The notes below the pieces were generated by a model. It was not told the DNA's origin. It worked only from the letters and a program-made list of their open reading frames with translations, and made no database searches. A DNA stretch of 39,536 nt, from positions 1 through 39,536 of the forward strand of contig CAINLT010000044.1 of NCBI GenBank assembly GCA_903850505.1. The letters are read 5' to 3'. Source of the DNA: an uncultured Myxococcales bacterium (GTDB lineage Bacteria > Myxococcota_A > UBA9042). Positions within the stretch are counted from its first letter, which is position 1. Each line of letters starts with the position of its first letter. The position numbers were made by a program, and so were the translations under genes. Below are positions 24,689 through 34,200 of this stretch, in pieces.

Positions 24689-26056
24689 CTATTCGGCCAA
24701 GGCCAGAAAGTTCGGCTCCCGGTGCCACCGATCGGCAACGGTCTGCCAGAACTGCGGCCGTTCACCCGCCACAATCTCGTCCAGAATCGTCAGCGAATCG
24801 CTGGCTTCGGCGTCTGTGCCGGTGGCGAGCGCTTGCTTGTCCAGGCTCGCGCGGGCCAGCTTCAGAACTTCGCGGGACAACTCGCGGAGATTCCAGTCGC
24901 CCGCGACGGCGTCCAGCGCGTCCTTGCAGGCCAAGGCGCGAAGCGCCGCCCGGTTCACGGTGGTGTCGCCGTCGCGCAACAGTTTCAGGCACGCCTGGCG
25001 AGTTGCCGCGTCGTAAAAGATGCCCTTGGTCAGGGCGGGCAGGGCGGGCAGCGCCTCGGGCGGCACCACATCGCACTGGCGCAACTCCAGGTACTTCTTC
25101 AGGCGGATGTCGGGGAACATCGTCGACGCGTGCAGTTCCCAATCCGCCAGCGTCGGCCGCCGATCGCCAAAGCCGCGCTCAAAGAACTGCCTGAACGTCA
25201 TCGGCGCGTCAAACAGCTCCTGATGACCGTGGGACCCGTCCTCGTGCGCGATGTCCAGGAAGTACATCGGCACATCCCAGCACCACTTCACGTAGTCCGC
25301 GATCGTCGCGTGCGGGTCAAAAACGAACTTGCTGACGTTGCAGCGCGCCTCGTCCACGTCCGTCCACAGGTGCGCGCGAAACGTCGCGTAGCCGGTGTCC
25401 TTGCCATGGCGAATCGGTGAGTTGGCAAACAGCGCCACCAGCACCGGCGACAGAAGATGGCCCAGGCGCATCATCTCCATCGCTTCCTCGCCCGACGAGA
25501 AGTCCATGTTGCTCTGCACTGTGCAGGTCAGGTGCATCATGTCCAGGCCCAGCGAGCCCACCATCGGCATGATCCGCCGCATGATGCCGTACCGGCCTTT
25601 GGGCATCTTCTCGCAGTCGTCCACCGTGTTGATCGGATTGAAGCCCGCGTAGGCAAAACGCACGCCCAGATCGGACGTCACGTCCGCCACTTCTGCCAGA
25701 TGCTGGTCCAACTCCGCGCGCATCTCGGCGATCGTCGCGAACGGCGCACCGGACAGCTCAAACTGTCCCGCCGGCTCGAGCGAAATCGACGCCATGCCGC
25801 GGGTCAGCGCGATCGGCTTGCCTGCTTCCAGATACGGCGTCCAACCGTGCCGCTTGGCCAGCCGGTCCAGCATCGTGTGAATCGACGCGTGGCCTTCATA
25901 CGGCAACGGCTTGCCATTTGGGCCCAGCGCAAAACGCTCAAATTCCGTGCCGATCTTGAACGTGTTTGCAGGCTTGGCGCCGCTCAACACCCAATCGACG
26001 CAGTCTTGAACGGAAGTGACGAGCGGCGAAGGGCCGGATTTTTGCGGGGCAGACAT
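24689..26056 (-). CDS. gshA: Glutamate-cysteine ligase (plant/proteobacterial GCS2 type)
   Basis: First step of glutathione synthesis: ATP-dependent joining of L-glutamate to L-cysteine. 455 residues, the size of the plant-like class. Key segments: KIGTEFERFAL (ATP/metal-binding Glu), SISLEPAGQFELSGAP, FNPINTVDDCEKMPKGRY, MMHLTCTVQSNMDFSSGEEA, LFANSPIRHGKDTGYATFR and HLWTDVDEARC. Residues C-terminal of 300 (the HASTMFPDIRLKKYLELRQC segment) also match the family. GAGG precedes ATG 26056. No gshB is adjacent. A possible EgtA-type function in ergothioneine synthesis shares this fold, but no egt genes are near. It lies 45 bp downstream of a membrane-protein gene on the same strand. Confidence 0.93.
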   Translation of the reverse strand: MSAPQKSGPSPLVTSVQDCVDWVLSGAKPANTFKIGTEFERFALGPNGKPLPYEGHASIHTMLDRLAKRHGWTPYLEAGKPIALTRGMASISLEPAGQFELSGAPFATIAEMRAELDQHLAEVADVTSDLGVRFAYAGFNPINTVDDCEKMPKGRYGIMRRIMPMVGSLGLDMMHLTCTVQSNMDFSSGEEAMEMMRLGHLLSPVLVALFANSPIRHGKDTGYATFRAHLWTDVDEARCNVSKFVFDPHATIADYVKWCWDVPMYFLDIAHEDGSHGHQELFDAPMTFRQFFERGFGDRRPTLADWELHASTMFPDIRLKKYLELRQCDVVPPEALPALPALTKGIFYDAATRQACLKLLRDGDTTVNRAALRALACKDALDAVAGDWNLRELSREVLKLARASLDKQALATGTDAEASDSLTILDEIVAGERPQFWQTVADRWHREPNFLALAE

Positions 26057-26101
26057 GCAGGTGGCCTCAAGCGTCGCGAAGGGGGCGAGCGCGGTACAAC
26101 A

Positions 26102-27616
26102 TCAGTCGTAGTAGAATTGTTCCGCGCGGCCAAATGTTATCGCGCCAAACAGTTGAATCGCGACGGAAAGCACGATCAGCGCTTTCACCTTCTTGCTGAG
26201 CGTCGGCACGCGCAGCGCGAGCACACCCAGCAGCGGCGGCAGGAAGTCGATGGCGAAGCGGTAGGAAAACTGCTGCCAGCCGTCGTTTTGGTAGAACAGA
26301 CCAGGGATCGCCACGGCGGCGACTGACCACATCAGGTGACGGGCGAGCGCTTGGCGGCGGGCGTCGTCGCCAAGCCGGGGCGGCGCGTGCTGGGCAAACA
26401 GCGCCAGGAACGCGGGGCTGGACGTCAGCAGACCCAAGCCGTGACGCGTGATCAGCAGGAACGGCGCTTCCGGCAGGAGCTGCGGCATGTTGAGCAGCGC
26501 CGTGCCGAGGTTGTGGTTGAGGAACGCGAACGAAAACAGGCCGTGTTCGCGCGTCGGGCCGCGCGTGCCTTCCAGCAGGTAGAGGTGGCCGAATTCGCCC
26601 GGATTCTCCCACCGCGCCCAGTTGAACCACGCGAGCAGGCCGCCGATCAGCGCCAACGGCACGGCAAACAGCACCAGCTTCTTCAGTGCGGCCGGAATCC
26701 CGGCCTTGCCTTGACCGCCCAGCCAGCGGCCGTCGGGCCACAGCACTTCCAGCGGCAGGAACAGCCCGGCGAACAGCAGCGGGGTCCGCGTGGCAACGCC
26801 GAGCCCCAGCAGCAGACCAGCCAGCAGCGGACGCTCGCCGCCTTCAGCCGCCAGCAAGTAGCCGAGGTGGAGCGTCATGCCGATGACCATCGCGGTGAAC
26901 CACACCGACGCGTGCGCCGACACGAAGAATGCCGCAGTGCCAAAAGCCAGGAACGCCGTGAGCCAGAGCCGGTCGGCGGCATCGTGGCTGATCAGCTCGC
27001 GCCGCCGCATCCGCGCCAGCCAAAGCCACGTCAGCGCGACCGAGAGCGCGGCGAAGACGACGGTCACCAGCACGTCGTTGGTCCGGTAGTGCCAGATCTT
27101 CACGAGCGGCAGCATCACCACCGCCGGGAACGGCGGGAAGGACACCTGATAGATGACGTCATCGCACTTGCGCCACGGCTGCTTGGGATCGCAGCCGACT
27201 TTGAGATCGCGATCCACGTCGATGAGCATCAGGCGGCCATCGAGCGTGTGGAACTCGTGCTGGCGCGGGCCTGGCACGTCCTTCCACGGAAACACGCCCT
27301 TCACGCGTTCGCCGCCACGTAGGGTCAGCACGCGGTAGCTCGCCCAATCGTTCCAGCCGCTGCCTTTCAGTTGGCGGTTGACGGCGTCCTGGAGTCCGGG
27401 CGGATCGCTTGGCAAGGGCTTCTGGCCAGCGGCGCGTCGCGGCGTGTCCGTGTCCAGCCGGCCGTGCAGGAACGACTCGGCCATGTCGGCAAAATGAAAA
27501 TGCGGGGACGGCTCCAGCAGCGTCGCGCCGCACACCGCGCCGTAGATCAACAGCGAACTGGCGAAAATCGCCAATGCCCACATGCGGTTGCGTTTGCGAT
27601 CGGGAGTGTGTGGCAT
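26102..27616 (-). CDS. Polytopic membrane protein of unknown function
   Basis: 504 residues from ATG 27616. The frame continues upstream into the next gene region, but those codons lie opposite the 27755-29176 gene and are not coding-like. The N-terminal membrane helix (IFASSLLIYGAVCGATLLEP) is followed by a soluble loop of about 100 residues (with PLPSDPPGL and a hydrophilic DVDRDLKVGCDP stretch). About ten membrane helices follow from residue 150 to the end (AFGTAAFFVSAHASVWFTAM; LLAGLLLGLGVATRTPLLFA). FADMAESFLHGRL and VATRTPLLFAG resemble the loops of GT-C family mannosyltransferase-like membrane proteins, but I cannot name a substrate. Probably transcribed with gshA from a promoter at 27654-27682. 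Confidence 0.62.
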   Translation of the reverse strand: MPHTPDRKRNRMWALAIFASSLLIYGAVCGATLLEPSPHFHFADMAESFLHGRLDTDTPRRAAGQKPLPSDPPGLQDAVNRQLKGSGWNDWASYRVLTLRGGERVKGVFPWKDVPGPRQHEFHTLDGRLMLIDVDRDLKVGCDPKQPWRKCDDVIYQVSFPPFPAVVMLPLVKIWHYRTNDVLVTVVFAALSVALTWLWLARMRRRELISHDAADRLWLTAFLAFGTAAFFVSAHASVWFTAMVIGMTLHLGYLLAAEGGERPLLAGLLLGLGVATRTPLLFAGLFLPLEVLWPDGRWLGGQGKAGIPAALKKLVLFAVPLALIGGLLAWFNWARWENPGEFGHLYLLEGTRGPTREHGLFSFAFLNHNLGTALLNMPQLLPEAPFLLITRHGLGLLTSSPAFLALFAQHAPPRLGDDARRQALARHLMWSVAAVAIPGLFYQNDGWQQFSYRFAIDFLPPLLGVLALRVPTLSKKVKALIVLSVAIQLFGAITFGRAEQFYYD

Positions 27617-27653
27617 CGTCGGGAAAAGTCGCCGCACATGCGCGGGGCCGTGA

Positions 27654-27682
27654 ACGTTAGCGGGCGGCTGGCATTCGGTCAA
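27654..27682 (-). promoter_or_regulatory. Divergent promoter, minus-strand half
   Basis: On the minus strand TTGACC (complement of 27677-27682), 17-bp spacer, TAACGT (complement of 27654-27659). It reads toward the membrane-protein gene starting at 27616. Its -10 octamer GCTAACGT is repeated in mirror image by the plus-strand promoter, and the two -35 boxes touch. Confidence 0.5.
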
Positions 27683-27711
27683 TTGCAGCGCGGTCATGCG
27701 GATGCTAACGT
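27683..27711 (+). promoter_or_regulatory. Divergent promoter, plus-strand half
   Basis: TTGCAG (27683-27688), 17-bp spacer, TAACGT (27706-27711), 44 bp upstream of the ATG of the candidate selenoprotein gene. Arranged back to back with the minus-strand promoter; together they form a 58-bp element with inverted GCTAACGT arms. Confidence 0.45.
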
Positions 27712-27754
27712 GGCTGCTGCGATAATCGGGGCGCTGGCCCCAAGTGGAGCGACA

Positions 27755-29176
27755 ATGGAGCGGCGTACCCAAGTGATTCTGGCCTTGTTGGTCGTTGCCG
27801 TGCTCGCGGTGGCGGGCGGCGTGTGGCGGCGTTTGCAGCCGGCGAAAGCGACGGACGCGGCTCCGGCCGTGGCGCGCTATCGCGTCCTGACGTCTGGCAT
27901 GGTGGAAGCCGCGGCGGAACATCGCGCGGTCATCGCCGATGCGATGCTTGTGCCCAAAGAGATGGACGCGGCGCAGGCGCAGAGCCGGGCCACCCAGCCG
28001 CCGCCGATCATCCAGCCGACGCCAACGGTGCCCGGCGTGGAGGCTCCACCTGAGGGCGCGCTGGCCGACGTGCCGCCGTCCCAGCAAGTGCTGATCGGGT
28101 TCTCCGGCGGCGTCGTGGGTGAAACCGACCCTTGTGGGTGAGCCCATCACCCGCTGGGCGGTCTGCCTCGGCGAATCAAATGGTGGATGGAACAAACGCA
28201 GGGACACCCCCACGCGCTGGCTTTTGACGTCGGCGGCCTGATGGTCCCGAACGTGCCGGATACGATGGATCGGCCAGGCGAAGCGGTTGCGCGCGCGGAC
28301 GTGTTCCTGCGGGCGATGGCGCGCGGCGGGTACACGGCGCTCAACGTCGGCGCGCACGAGCTCGCGCTGGGCGTCAACGATCTGAAACGGCTCGCGGCTG
28401 CGAACAAGATCCCGCTGCTGTCGGCGAATTTGTACGACAAGGCCGGCAAGCCCGCGTTCCAGCGGCTGCTCGTCAAGCAGGCAGGGCCGCTGAAGATCGG
28501 CATCTTTGGCTTGGTGACGGCGCAGCCCGCGGATCTGCTCAACACGGTCGCCAACCAAGGCCTCGTCGTGGAGTCGCCGAACACCGTCGCGGCGACCGCC
28601 GTCAAGGAATTGCGCGACCAGGGCTGCGATCTCGTCATCGTCCTGAGCCAACTGTCGCGCGTGGAAGTCGACGCGCTGACTTCGCAGGTGAAGGGCATCG
28701 ACCTCGTGATCGGCTCGTCGCAGATGGACATGACCAACCAGCTCCTGAGCACCGGCGATGGCTTCTTCGTCGACACGTTCACCAAGGGCAAGTACATGGG
28801 GATGCTGACCATCGCCGCGCGTGGCAAGGGCCACCTCTACGCTGCCAACATGAAGGCCGCGCTCAACGCGCAGCGCTCGGAATTGGCGGGGCAGATTCAG
28901 GCGTTGCAGATGCAGATCGAGCAGTCCAGCACCGCGAGCGGGCCAGTCAAGCTGGGCAAGGAAGCGCGGGGAGTCATTGACCACCAACTTGCGGCGCTGC
29001 GGGCGCGGATGCAGCGGGTGGCGATGGAGATCGAGTCCGGCGGTAGCGCGCCGGCCCAAGCGAACACGGTGGATCTGCAGATGGCGGCGCTGGGTCAGGA
29101 GATGATGGACGACGCGGAAGTGCTGAAGTGGGTCGACAAGCTCAAGCTGAAGTACCCGCACGTCGCAGGGCACTGA
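27755..29176 (+). CDS. Candidate selenoprotein: degenerate metallophosphoesterase/5'-nucleotidase-like protein with PCGU motif (in-frame TGA at 28139)
   Basis: Read through TGA 28139-28141, this is one 473-residue protein: GGAG five bases before ATG 27755, an N-terminal membrane anchor (VILALLVVAVLAVAGGVW), a Pro/Ala-rich spacer, then from residue 113 a fold like UshA-type 5'-nucleotidases. The order is VLIGFSGGVVGETDPCG, Sec129, AHHPLGGLPRR, ALAFDVGGLM, LNVGAHELALG, PLLSANLYDKAGKPAFQRLL, IGIFGLVTAQ. Relatives, as I recall them, have PCGC here, so the TGA replaces a Cys codon next to Cys127. Most metal ligands are lost (GNHE to GAHE, GGHS to GSSQ), so phosphatase activity is doubtful and redox chemistry at Cys-Gly-Sec is attractive. 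The C-terminal 100 residues form a coiled coil. If TGA is a true stop, the first part is a 128-residue fragment; the second would start at ATG 28187, which has no ribosome site. Confidence 0.7.
28139..28172 (+). promoter_or_regulatory. Bacterial SECIS-like hairpin directly after in-frame UGA
   Basis: After TGA (28139-28141) and an 11-nt gap, GCTGGGC (28153-28159) pairs with GCCTCGGC (28165-28172) through seven pairs (two of them G-U) and one bulged C, leaving the loop GGUCU (28160-28164). The loop starts 18 nt after the UGA. As I remember the E. coli fdhF SECIS (core GGTTGCAGGTCTGCACC), it also shows GGUCU exactly 18 nt after its UGA, with one bulged base in the stem. The G-rich loop start and the distance fit the general bacterial SECIS description. 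Binding by SelB is inference. Confidence 0.65.
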
Positions 29177-29179
29177 TCG

Positions 29180-29995
29180 TCACGCCAGTCGCAGCATCGC
29201 GCGGGCCTGGCTGATGGTCGCCAGCGGCCGCCCGGCATCGCGCGCCAGCGTGGCCACGGCGGCCACCAACTCGTACGAACCGCGCGCCAGGACGCCTTTT
29301 TGCACGTAGAGGTTGTCCTCCAGTCCCACGCGCACGTGCCCGCCCACGGCGATTGCATGCGCCGCCAGTGGCATCTCAAAGCGGCCGATCCCCGCGACTG
29401 ACCACGTCGCGCCTTCCGGCAGCAGCGTCCGCAGAAAATCGAGGTGCGCCGTCGTGCCGCCCATGCCGCCCGGCATCCCGAGCACGAAGTTGAAATGCCC
29501 CGGCGCGTCCACCAGCCCGTCCTTCATCAGCCGCAACGCCGCGTCGACCATCCCGCTGTCAAAGCACTCAAACTCGGGCTTGACGCCGAACTGCCGCTGC
29601 CGCGCCGCGATCGCGCGGATCATCGGCGGGCTGTTGAGAAACACGTCGTCGCCAAAATTGACCGATCCGGTCGTCAGCGTCGCCATGTCCGGCTTCAGCT
29701 TCAGCGCATCGGCGCGTTGCTCCACGGTCATGCCCACCGCGCCGCCGGTCGAGAACTGGATCAGGATGTCACACGCCGCCGCCTTGAGCAGCGCCACCGT
29801 CTCGGCGAAGAGCTCCGCGCGCTGGCTCGGCGCGCCGTCCGCCTCGCGCATGTGCAGGTGGACCATCGTCGCCCCCGCGTTGCGGCAGCGGATCGTCTCC
29901 TCCGCCAGCTCTTGCGGTGAATACGGCACATGCGGCGTATCCGTGCGGAACACCTCCGCGCCGCAAATCGCGGCTGTGATCATCAGCGGTTGCAT
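29180..29995 (-). CDS. kce: 3-keto-5-aminohexanoate cleavage enzyme (BKACE family)
   Basis: Zinc enzyme that condenses a beta-keto acid with acetyl-CoA to give acetoacetate and a CoA ester; in lysine fermentation the substrate is 3-keto-5-aminohexanoate and the product 3-aminobutyryl-CoA. 271 residues, family length. Visible active-site residues: Glu14, His46 and His48 (VHLHMRE), Ser82 (QFSTGGAVG), Glu143 (FECFDSG), Arg222 and Glu226-Asp227 (RVGLEDNLYV). An Asp after the Glu, as here, is the feature linked to amine-bearing substrates. It follows kal by 3 bp, an operon that fixes the pathway. Its stop is 3 bp from the stop of the convergent candidate selenoprotein gene. Confidence 0.93.
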   Translation of the reverse strand: MQPLMITAAICGAEVFRTDTPHVPYSPQELAEETIRCRNAGATMVHLHMREADGAPSQRAELFAETVALLKAAACDILIQFSTGGAVGMTVEQRADALKLKPDMATLTTGSVNFGDDVFLNSPPMIRAIAARQRQFGVKPEFECFDSGMVDAALRLMKDGLVDAPGHFNFVLGMPGGMGGTTAHLDFLRTLLPEGATWSVAGIGRFEMPLAAHAIAVGGHVRVGLEDNLYVQKGVLARGSYELVAAVATLARDAGRPLATISQARAMLRLA

Positions 29996-29998
29996 CGT

Positions 29999-30382
29999 CT
30001 ATCCCTTGCGCTGCAGGTTCGCCGGCACCACGCACGTCCCGCTCGCGCGCACGACGACGATCGGCGGATCCAGCACGTCCGCCGCCGAATCGCTGATATC
30101 TGGCCGCGCCGCGATGACTTTGTGCGCCACAAACAGCATCTTGCGACTGGTCTTGCCCGTTTCGACAATCTCGCCGGACGCCTCGATGTAATCGCCCGCG
30201 CGCACCGGCGCGAGGAATTCCACGCTGTCGTAGGCGCGGAACAGCCCTTCATCGCCGTCGTGCCGGATCAGCAGCTCGGTCGCGACGTCTCCGAACAGGC
30301 CCAAAATCCGTGCGCCATCGACGAGTTGCCCGCCGTAGTGGGCATCGTGGCTTGACATGCGCAGGCGAATGACTGTTTTCAT
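29999..30382 (-). CDS. kal: 3-aminobutyryl-CoA ammonia-lyase
   Basis: Removes ammonia from 3-aminobutyryl-CoA to give crotonyl-CoA in lysine fermentation. 127 residues, single hotdog-fold domain. Near-invariant segments: [20 protein letters not shown] at residues 5-24, then [40 protein letters not shown] and [18 protein letters not shown] precedes ATG 30382. The frame runs on far upstream, but only as antisense to the next plus-strand gene. It is the first gene of a two-gene unit with kce. The other lysine genes (kamA, kamDE, kdd) are absent from the window; KamDE is B12-dependent, so a link to the riboswitch operon 6 kb away is conceivable but unproven. Confidence 0.93.
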   Translation of the reverse strand: MKTVIRLRMSSHDAHYGGQLVDGARILGLFGDVATELLIRHDGDEGLFRAYDSVEFLAPVRAGDYIEASGEIVETGKTSRKMLFVAHKVIAARPDISDSAADVLDPPIVVVRASGTCVVPANLQRKG

Positions 30383-30442
30383 GCGTTCCTCCGCGCGCAG
30401 GATCGCACGCGGATGGCGCGTTTCGCAAGGCAGAGGCACCGG

Positions 30443-31129
30443 ATGATTCAGCAAGAAGCAATGAATTCGGCGTGGCAGCGCTTCTGGCAGCTCCTGCTGG
30501 AGGCGCCCCTGCCGCCGCCGCAGTCGCCCGTCGCGCCCATCGTCGTGCCATTGGACGACGAATTCGATTTCCTCGCCGAGCCAGCCCCGCCGCCGCTGCC
30601 CAAGCGCGCGCCGGACAGCGCCGTGCCGGATCCGCAGCGCTTGGCGCAGCTGGCGGTGCTGGAGCCAGTGGAGCCCGAGTTGGTCGCGGCGCTGACGCAG
30701 CAGTTTCACACGCTGCGCGACGATCCGCGGCTGGATCGCGTCGATGCGGCGGGTGCCCTGTGGCTGTGCCGCCTGCTGGCGCAAGGTCCGGCCGCGTCGC
30801 TGCCTGAACACGGCCCGCTGCTCCGGCTCCTGCAGCGCGCCGCGCGGTCGCCCGATCCCACGCTGGTGGCGCTTGCGGCCGACGCGATTGGTCACTTGGA
30901 TGCGCGCGCGGCGCAGCTGGACCTCGTCGCGCGGTTGCACGCCAATCCGCAGAGCCTGGGTCACGACGGCGTCGACCGCGTGCTGGCTTGCCTGAAGCTT
31001 GTTGCCGACGGTCGGTGCGTGCGGGAAATGGAGGCGCTGCTCGTCGAGCGCGGTGCGGAGCTGAGCGACGTCCACGCCTGGCAGGCGCGCCACATCGTCC
31101 AGGTGATCCGCCGGTCTGGACGAAAATAG
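30443..31129 (+). CDS. Helical-repeat (HEAT-like) protein of unknown function
   Basis: 228 residues from ATG 30443, chosen for GAGG six bases upstream; ATG 30473-type and earlier in-frame starts are possible. There is no signal peptide. A Pro-rich N-terminal stretch ([21 protein letters not shown]) precedes about 160 residues of paired helices ([76 protein letters not shown]), resembling HEAT or Arm repeats. The gene diverges from kal and precedes the giant AsmA-like gene by 76 bp. No function can be assigned. Confidence 0.68.
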   Translation: MIQQEAMNSAWQRFWQLLLEAPLPPPQSPVAPIVVPLDDEFDFLAEPAPPPLPKRAPDSAVPDPQRLAQLAVLEPVEPELVAALTQQFHTLRDDPRLDRVDAAGALWLCRLLAQGPAASLPEHGPLLRLLQRAARSPDPTLVALAADAIGHLDARAAQLDLVARLHANPQSLGHDGVDRVLACLKLVADGRCVREMEALLVERGAELSDVHAWQARHIVQVIRRSGRK

Positions 31130-31205
31130 CGTCACCCGTCGCCGTCCGCGATCCTCGACTTGAAAACCGTGCGTGCTAACCTCCGTGGGTCGGGAGGCCG
31201 TGAAC

Positions 31206-34200
31206 GTGCAGGTGGTGCCACAGAAAATACCCAAGCCGCGGATCTTTACGTGGCGCCGGGTGCTGCTGGGGCTGCTGGTGCTCGGCGTGCTGGCAGGCGC
31301 AGGAATCGCTTGGACGTTGGCGCATCTCGAGACGCCGGCGGTCCGCGAACGCGTGAAGAGCGCCGTGCGCGCGCAACTGCACCTGGACATCGACTACCGG
31401 CAAGCAAGCGTGGGCGCGAGCGGGCTTGAACTGCGCGATCTAGCGCTCGCCTCCGCGCCGGAAGACCGCGATTTGGCGCCCGAACTGCTGCACATCGACC
31501 GCGTGACGCTGCAATGGCAGCTGCGGGATTTCCTGCCGGGCCACACGCGGCGCGCGAACGCGGTCGTCCAGGGTGTGGCGCTCAACGTCGTGATCGATAC
31601 GCAGGGCGTGACTTCCCTGGAGCGCCTCCTCGCGCTGATGCCGCCCACGCCGGAGAAGCCGCCGACGTTGCCGTCGCAGCTCTTCAAGGCGCTGCACGCG
31701 GCGCCGCAGCTGGGGCTCGCGGTGGCGATCGGCGGCGTGCGGACCCGTGTGGTGCGGCGGCTGGTGGGCGGCGGCGATCAGCACGTCTCTCTGGGCGATT
31801 TGGCGCTGACCGGCACCGCGCAGCTGGGCGGCGCGCGAGCGGGTGCGGATCTGCGGCTCGACGGCGCGCATTTGCAGCTGGAAACAACGGGCGTTGTCCC
31901 CGATCCGCAGATCAAGCCGGTGTTGGACCTGTTGCCGTGGCTGGCGCCGCTGCAGGACGGCACGGGCGTGCTGCCGTTGACGCTGGCGACGCACGCGGTG
32001 CTGCAGGACGACCGGCTCGCGCTTGAAGCCGATCTGGCGACGGGCGCGAACGAGCTCTTGGCGCTGGAACTGGTGCTGCAGCCCGAGCCGGCCAAGCGCG
32101 GTCTGACGGTGAACCTGCGTCGCATGGCGGTGTTGAGCCGCCTGGGGATGCACGCGGCGCTGTTCGTGGACGACGCGATGACCGCGCTCGACGGCGCGAT
32201 GGCGTTGACGGCGACCCTGCCGGCGCTGCATCTCCGCGGGCTGGAGTCCCCGGGCGGCACGCTGCAGGCCAACGCAGTCGGGCTGCACCTCGCGCTGGAC
32301 CCGTCGCAGACCGTCGTCGAAAGCCTGGACTTCGTGCTGGACACCCCGGGCGTGGCGCTTGCGAATGCGCGCGTGGGGCAAGTGCACGCGGAGGCCCATG
32401 GGCACCTGCGCGCCCAAACTGCGCTGACGGGCGACGCCGTCCTGAGCGTGGCGGCGCTGGCTGCGCACGACGTCGCGGGCGATGTGACCGTGACCGATGC
32501 GCGCGCGACGGCGACGTGGACCGTGCTGCCAGACGGGGTGACGCTGACCCTCGACGCGGGCGTTGCGGCGCTTCACGTGCAGACCGCCGATGGTCTGCGG
32601 ACCGCCGCGCTGACGGACCTGAAGCCGACGTTGAAGCTCCAGACTGCGGGCGTGGCAGCGGCGCTGGCCGACCCGCTGGCGGCGCTGCGGGAACTGACGG
32701 TGACGCTGAAGCTGGCGGAGGCCGAGGTCGTGACCAACGGCCAGAAGGTCGCGGCGAGCGGGGCGGAGATGCTGTTGGTGCTGCCGCCGGTGGTGCGCGA
32801 GTCGGCCTCGGTGCTGACGGTGACGCAGAAGGTCCAGCTCTCGGGCGCCATTGCGCGCGTGCGGCTGCCCGGCGGGCGCGAGCTGACGGACTGGGTGCGC
32901 GCCAAGCTGGAGACGACAGACCTGCGCGTCGTGCTCGACCAGCCGCTGGCCAGCACAGGGCGCGTTTGGCTGGACGTACGCGGGCCGGTTGTCGTGACGG
33001 GTGCCTTGGAAAAGTTCCGCGACGCGCTGGCTTGGAAGCTGGACTTCAGCGCGCTGCCCAAGGAACTCGTGGACTTGGTGCAGCCTCCCGCCGCGGTCCG
33101 CAAGCTGGTCAACTGGTCGGCGCTGACGATCGCGGGCCACAGCCAAGGGAAGGCGACGCACCTGACCGGGCTGCCGCTGGTGACGCAGGAGACGTCGCTG
33201 GATGTGGCGAACCTGCAAATGCCGCGCCGCGCCGACGTCCGCCGCCTGAGCATGACGCTGAAGAGCGATGGCCAGGGCTTGCGGCAGAAGGCGGAATTCG
33301 CCTTGAACGCCAATGTCTTGCGCGTCGGGCCGGTCAAGCCGGGAGGCCAACTGGTCGTGACCGGGCACTTGGACCACGATCCGGAGTCGCGCCATCTCAC
33401 GCTGCGCGTCGATGCCAAAGGGCCGCACAGTCTCGCAGCGGTGTTCGACCTGCAAGGCCACGCGCAGGGCAGCGATTTGGCGTACACGATGCAGGCGCAA
33501 GCGCGCAATATCGCTGCGTTCTTGCACGCGATGTCGGCCAAGGATCGCGGCGCGCTGTGCCTGCTGGATCCCAAGCTGGGGGTGAAACTCGACGCCAAGG
33601 GCACGCTGACTGGAGGCGCGCAACTGTTCCACCAGAAACCGCCTTCGGGGATTGACGGCCACCACAGCATGACGCTGGCGCTGACGGCGCTGTCCTGCCA
33701 GATGCCGCAGGGTTCCGCGCAGCTGCCCAAGCTGGATGTGACCGCGGACGCGACGTGGGCCAAAGGCGTAGGCAAGGCGGATGTGCGTGTGACTTTGCCC
33801 AACCTGGAAGCGGCGGCGAGCGGCCATGCCGTCCGGCTGGACGGTCTGGAGCAGCGGCTGTCCGTGGAACTGCGGGTGGACGGGACGATGCACCTCGCGG
33901 GCGATGGCAAGCTGGCGCGGCTGACGCAGGACGCGATGCCGGGCGTGCCGCTGCGGGACCTCAGCTGGATGGCACGCGGTTGGTCGGGGCCGGAGGGCGC
34001 GCGGCTTGAGCAGTTCCAGTTGGACAATCCGCCGACCGGGACGCGCCTCACGCTGAGCGGTGGCTTGGACCGCGCGCTCGTGCGACCGCCGAAAGTGACG
34101 GACGCCGACGTGGCGGGCAGCACGCCGGTCAACCTGGCAGGCAGCGCGGCGACGGACACGACTGAGCCGGTGCCGGGGCGGCTGGGCCTGAATATCACGG

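Noticed and set aside
28187..29176. Independent gene starting at ATG 28187
   Set aside because: No ribosome site, starts in mid-domain, and the 15 codons between the TGA and this ATG encode the conserved PLGGLPRR segment.
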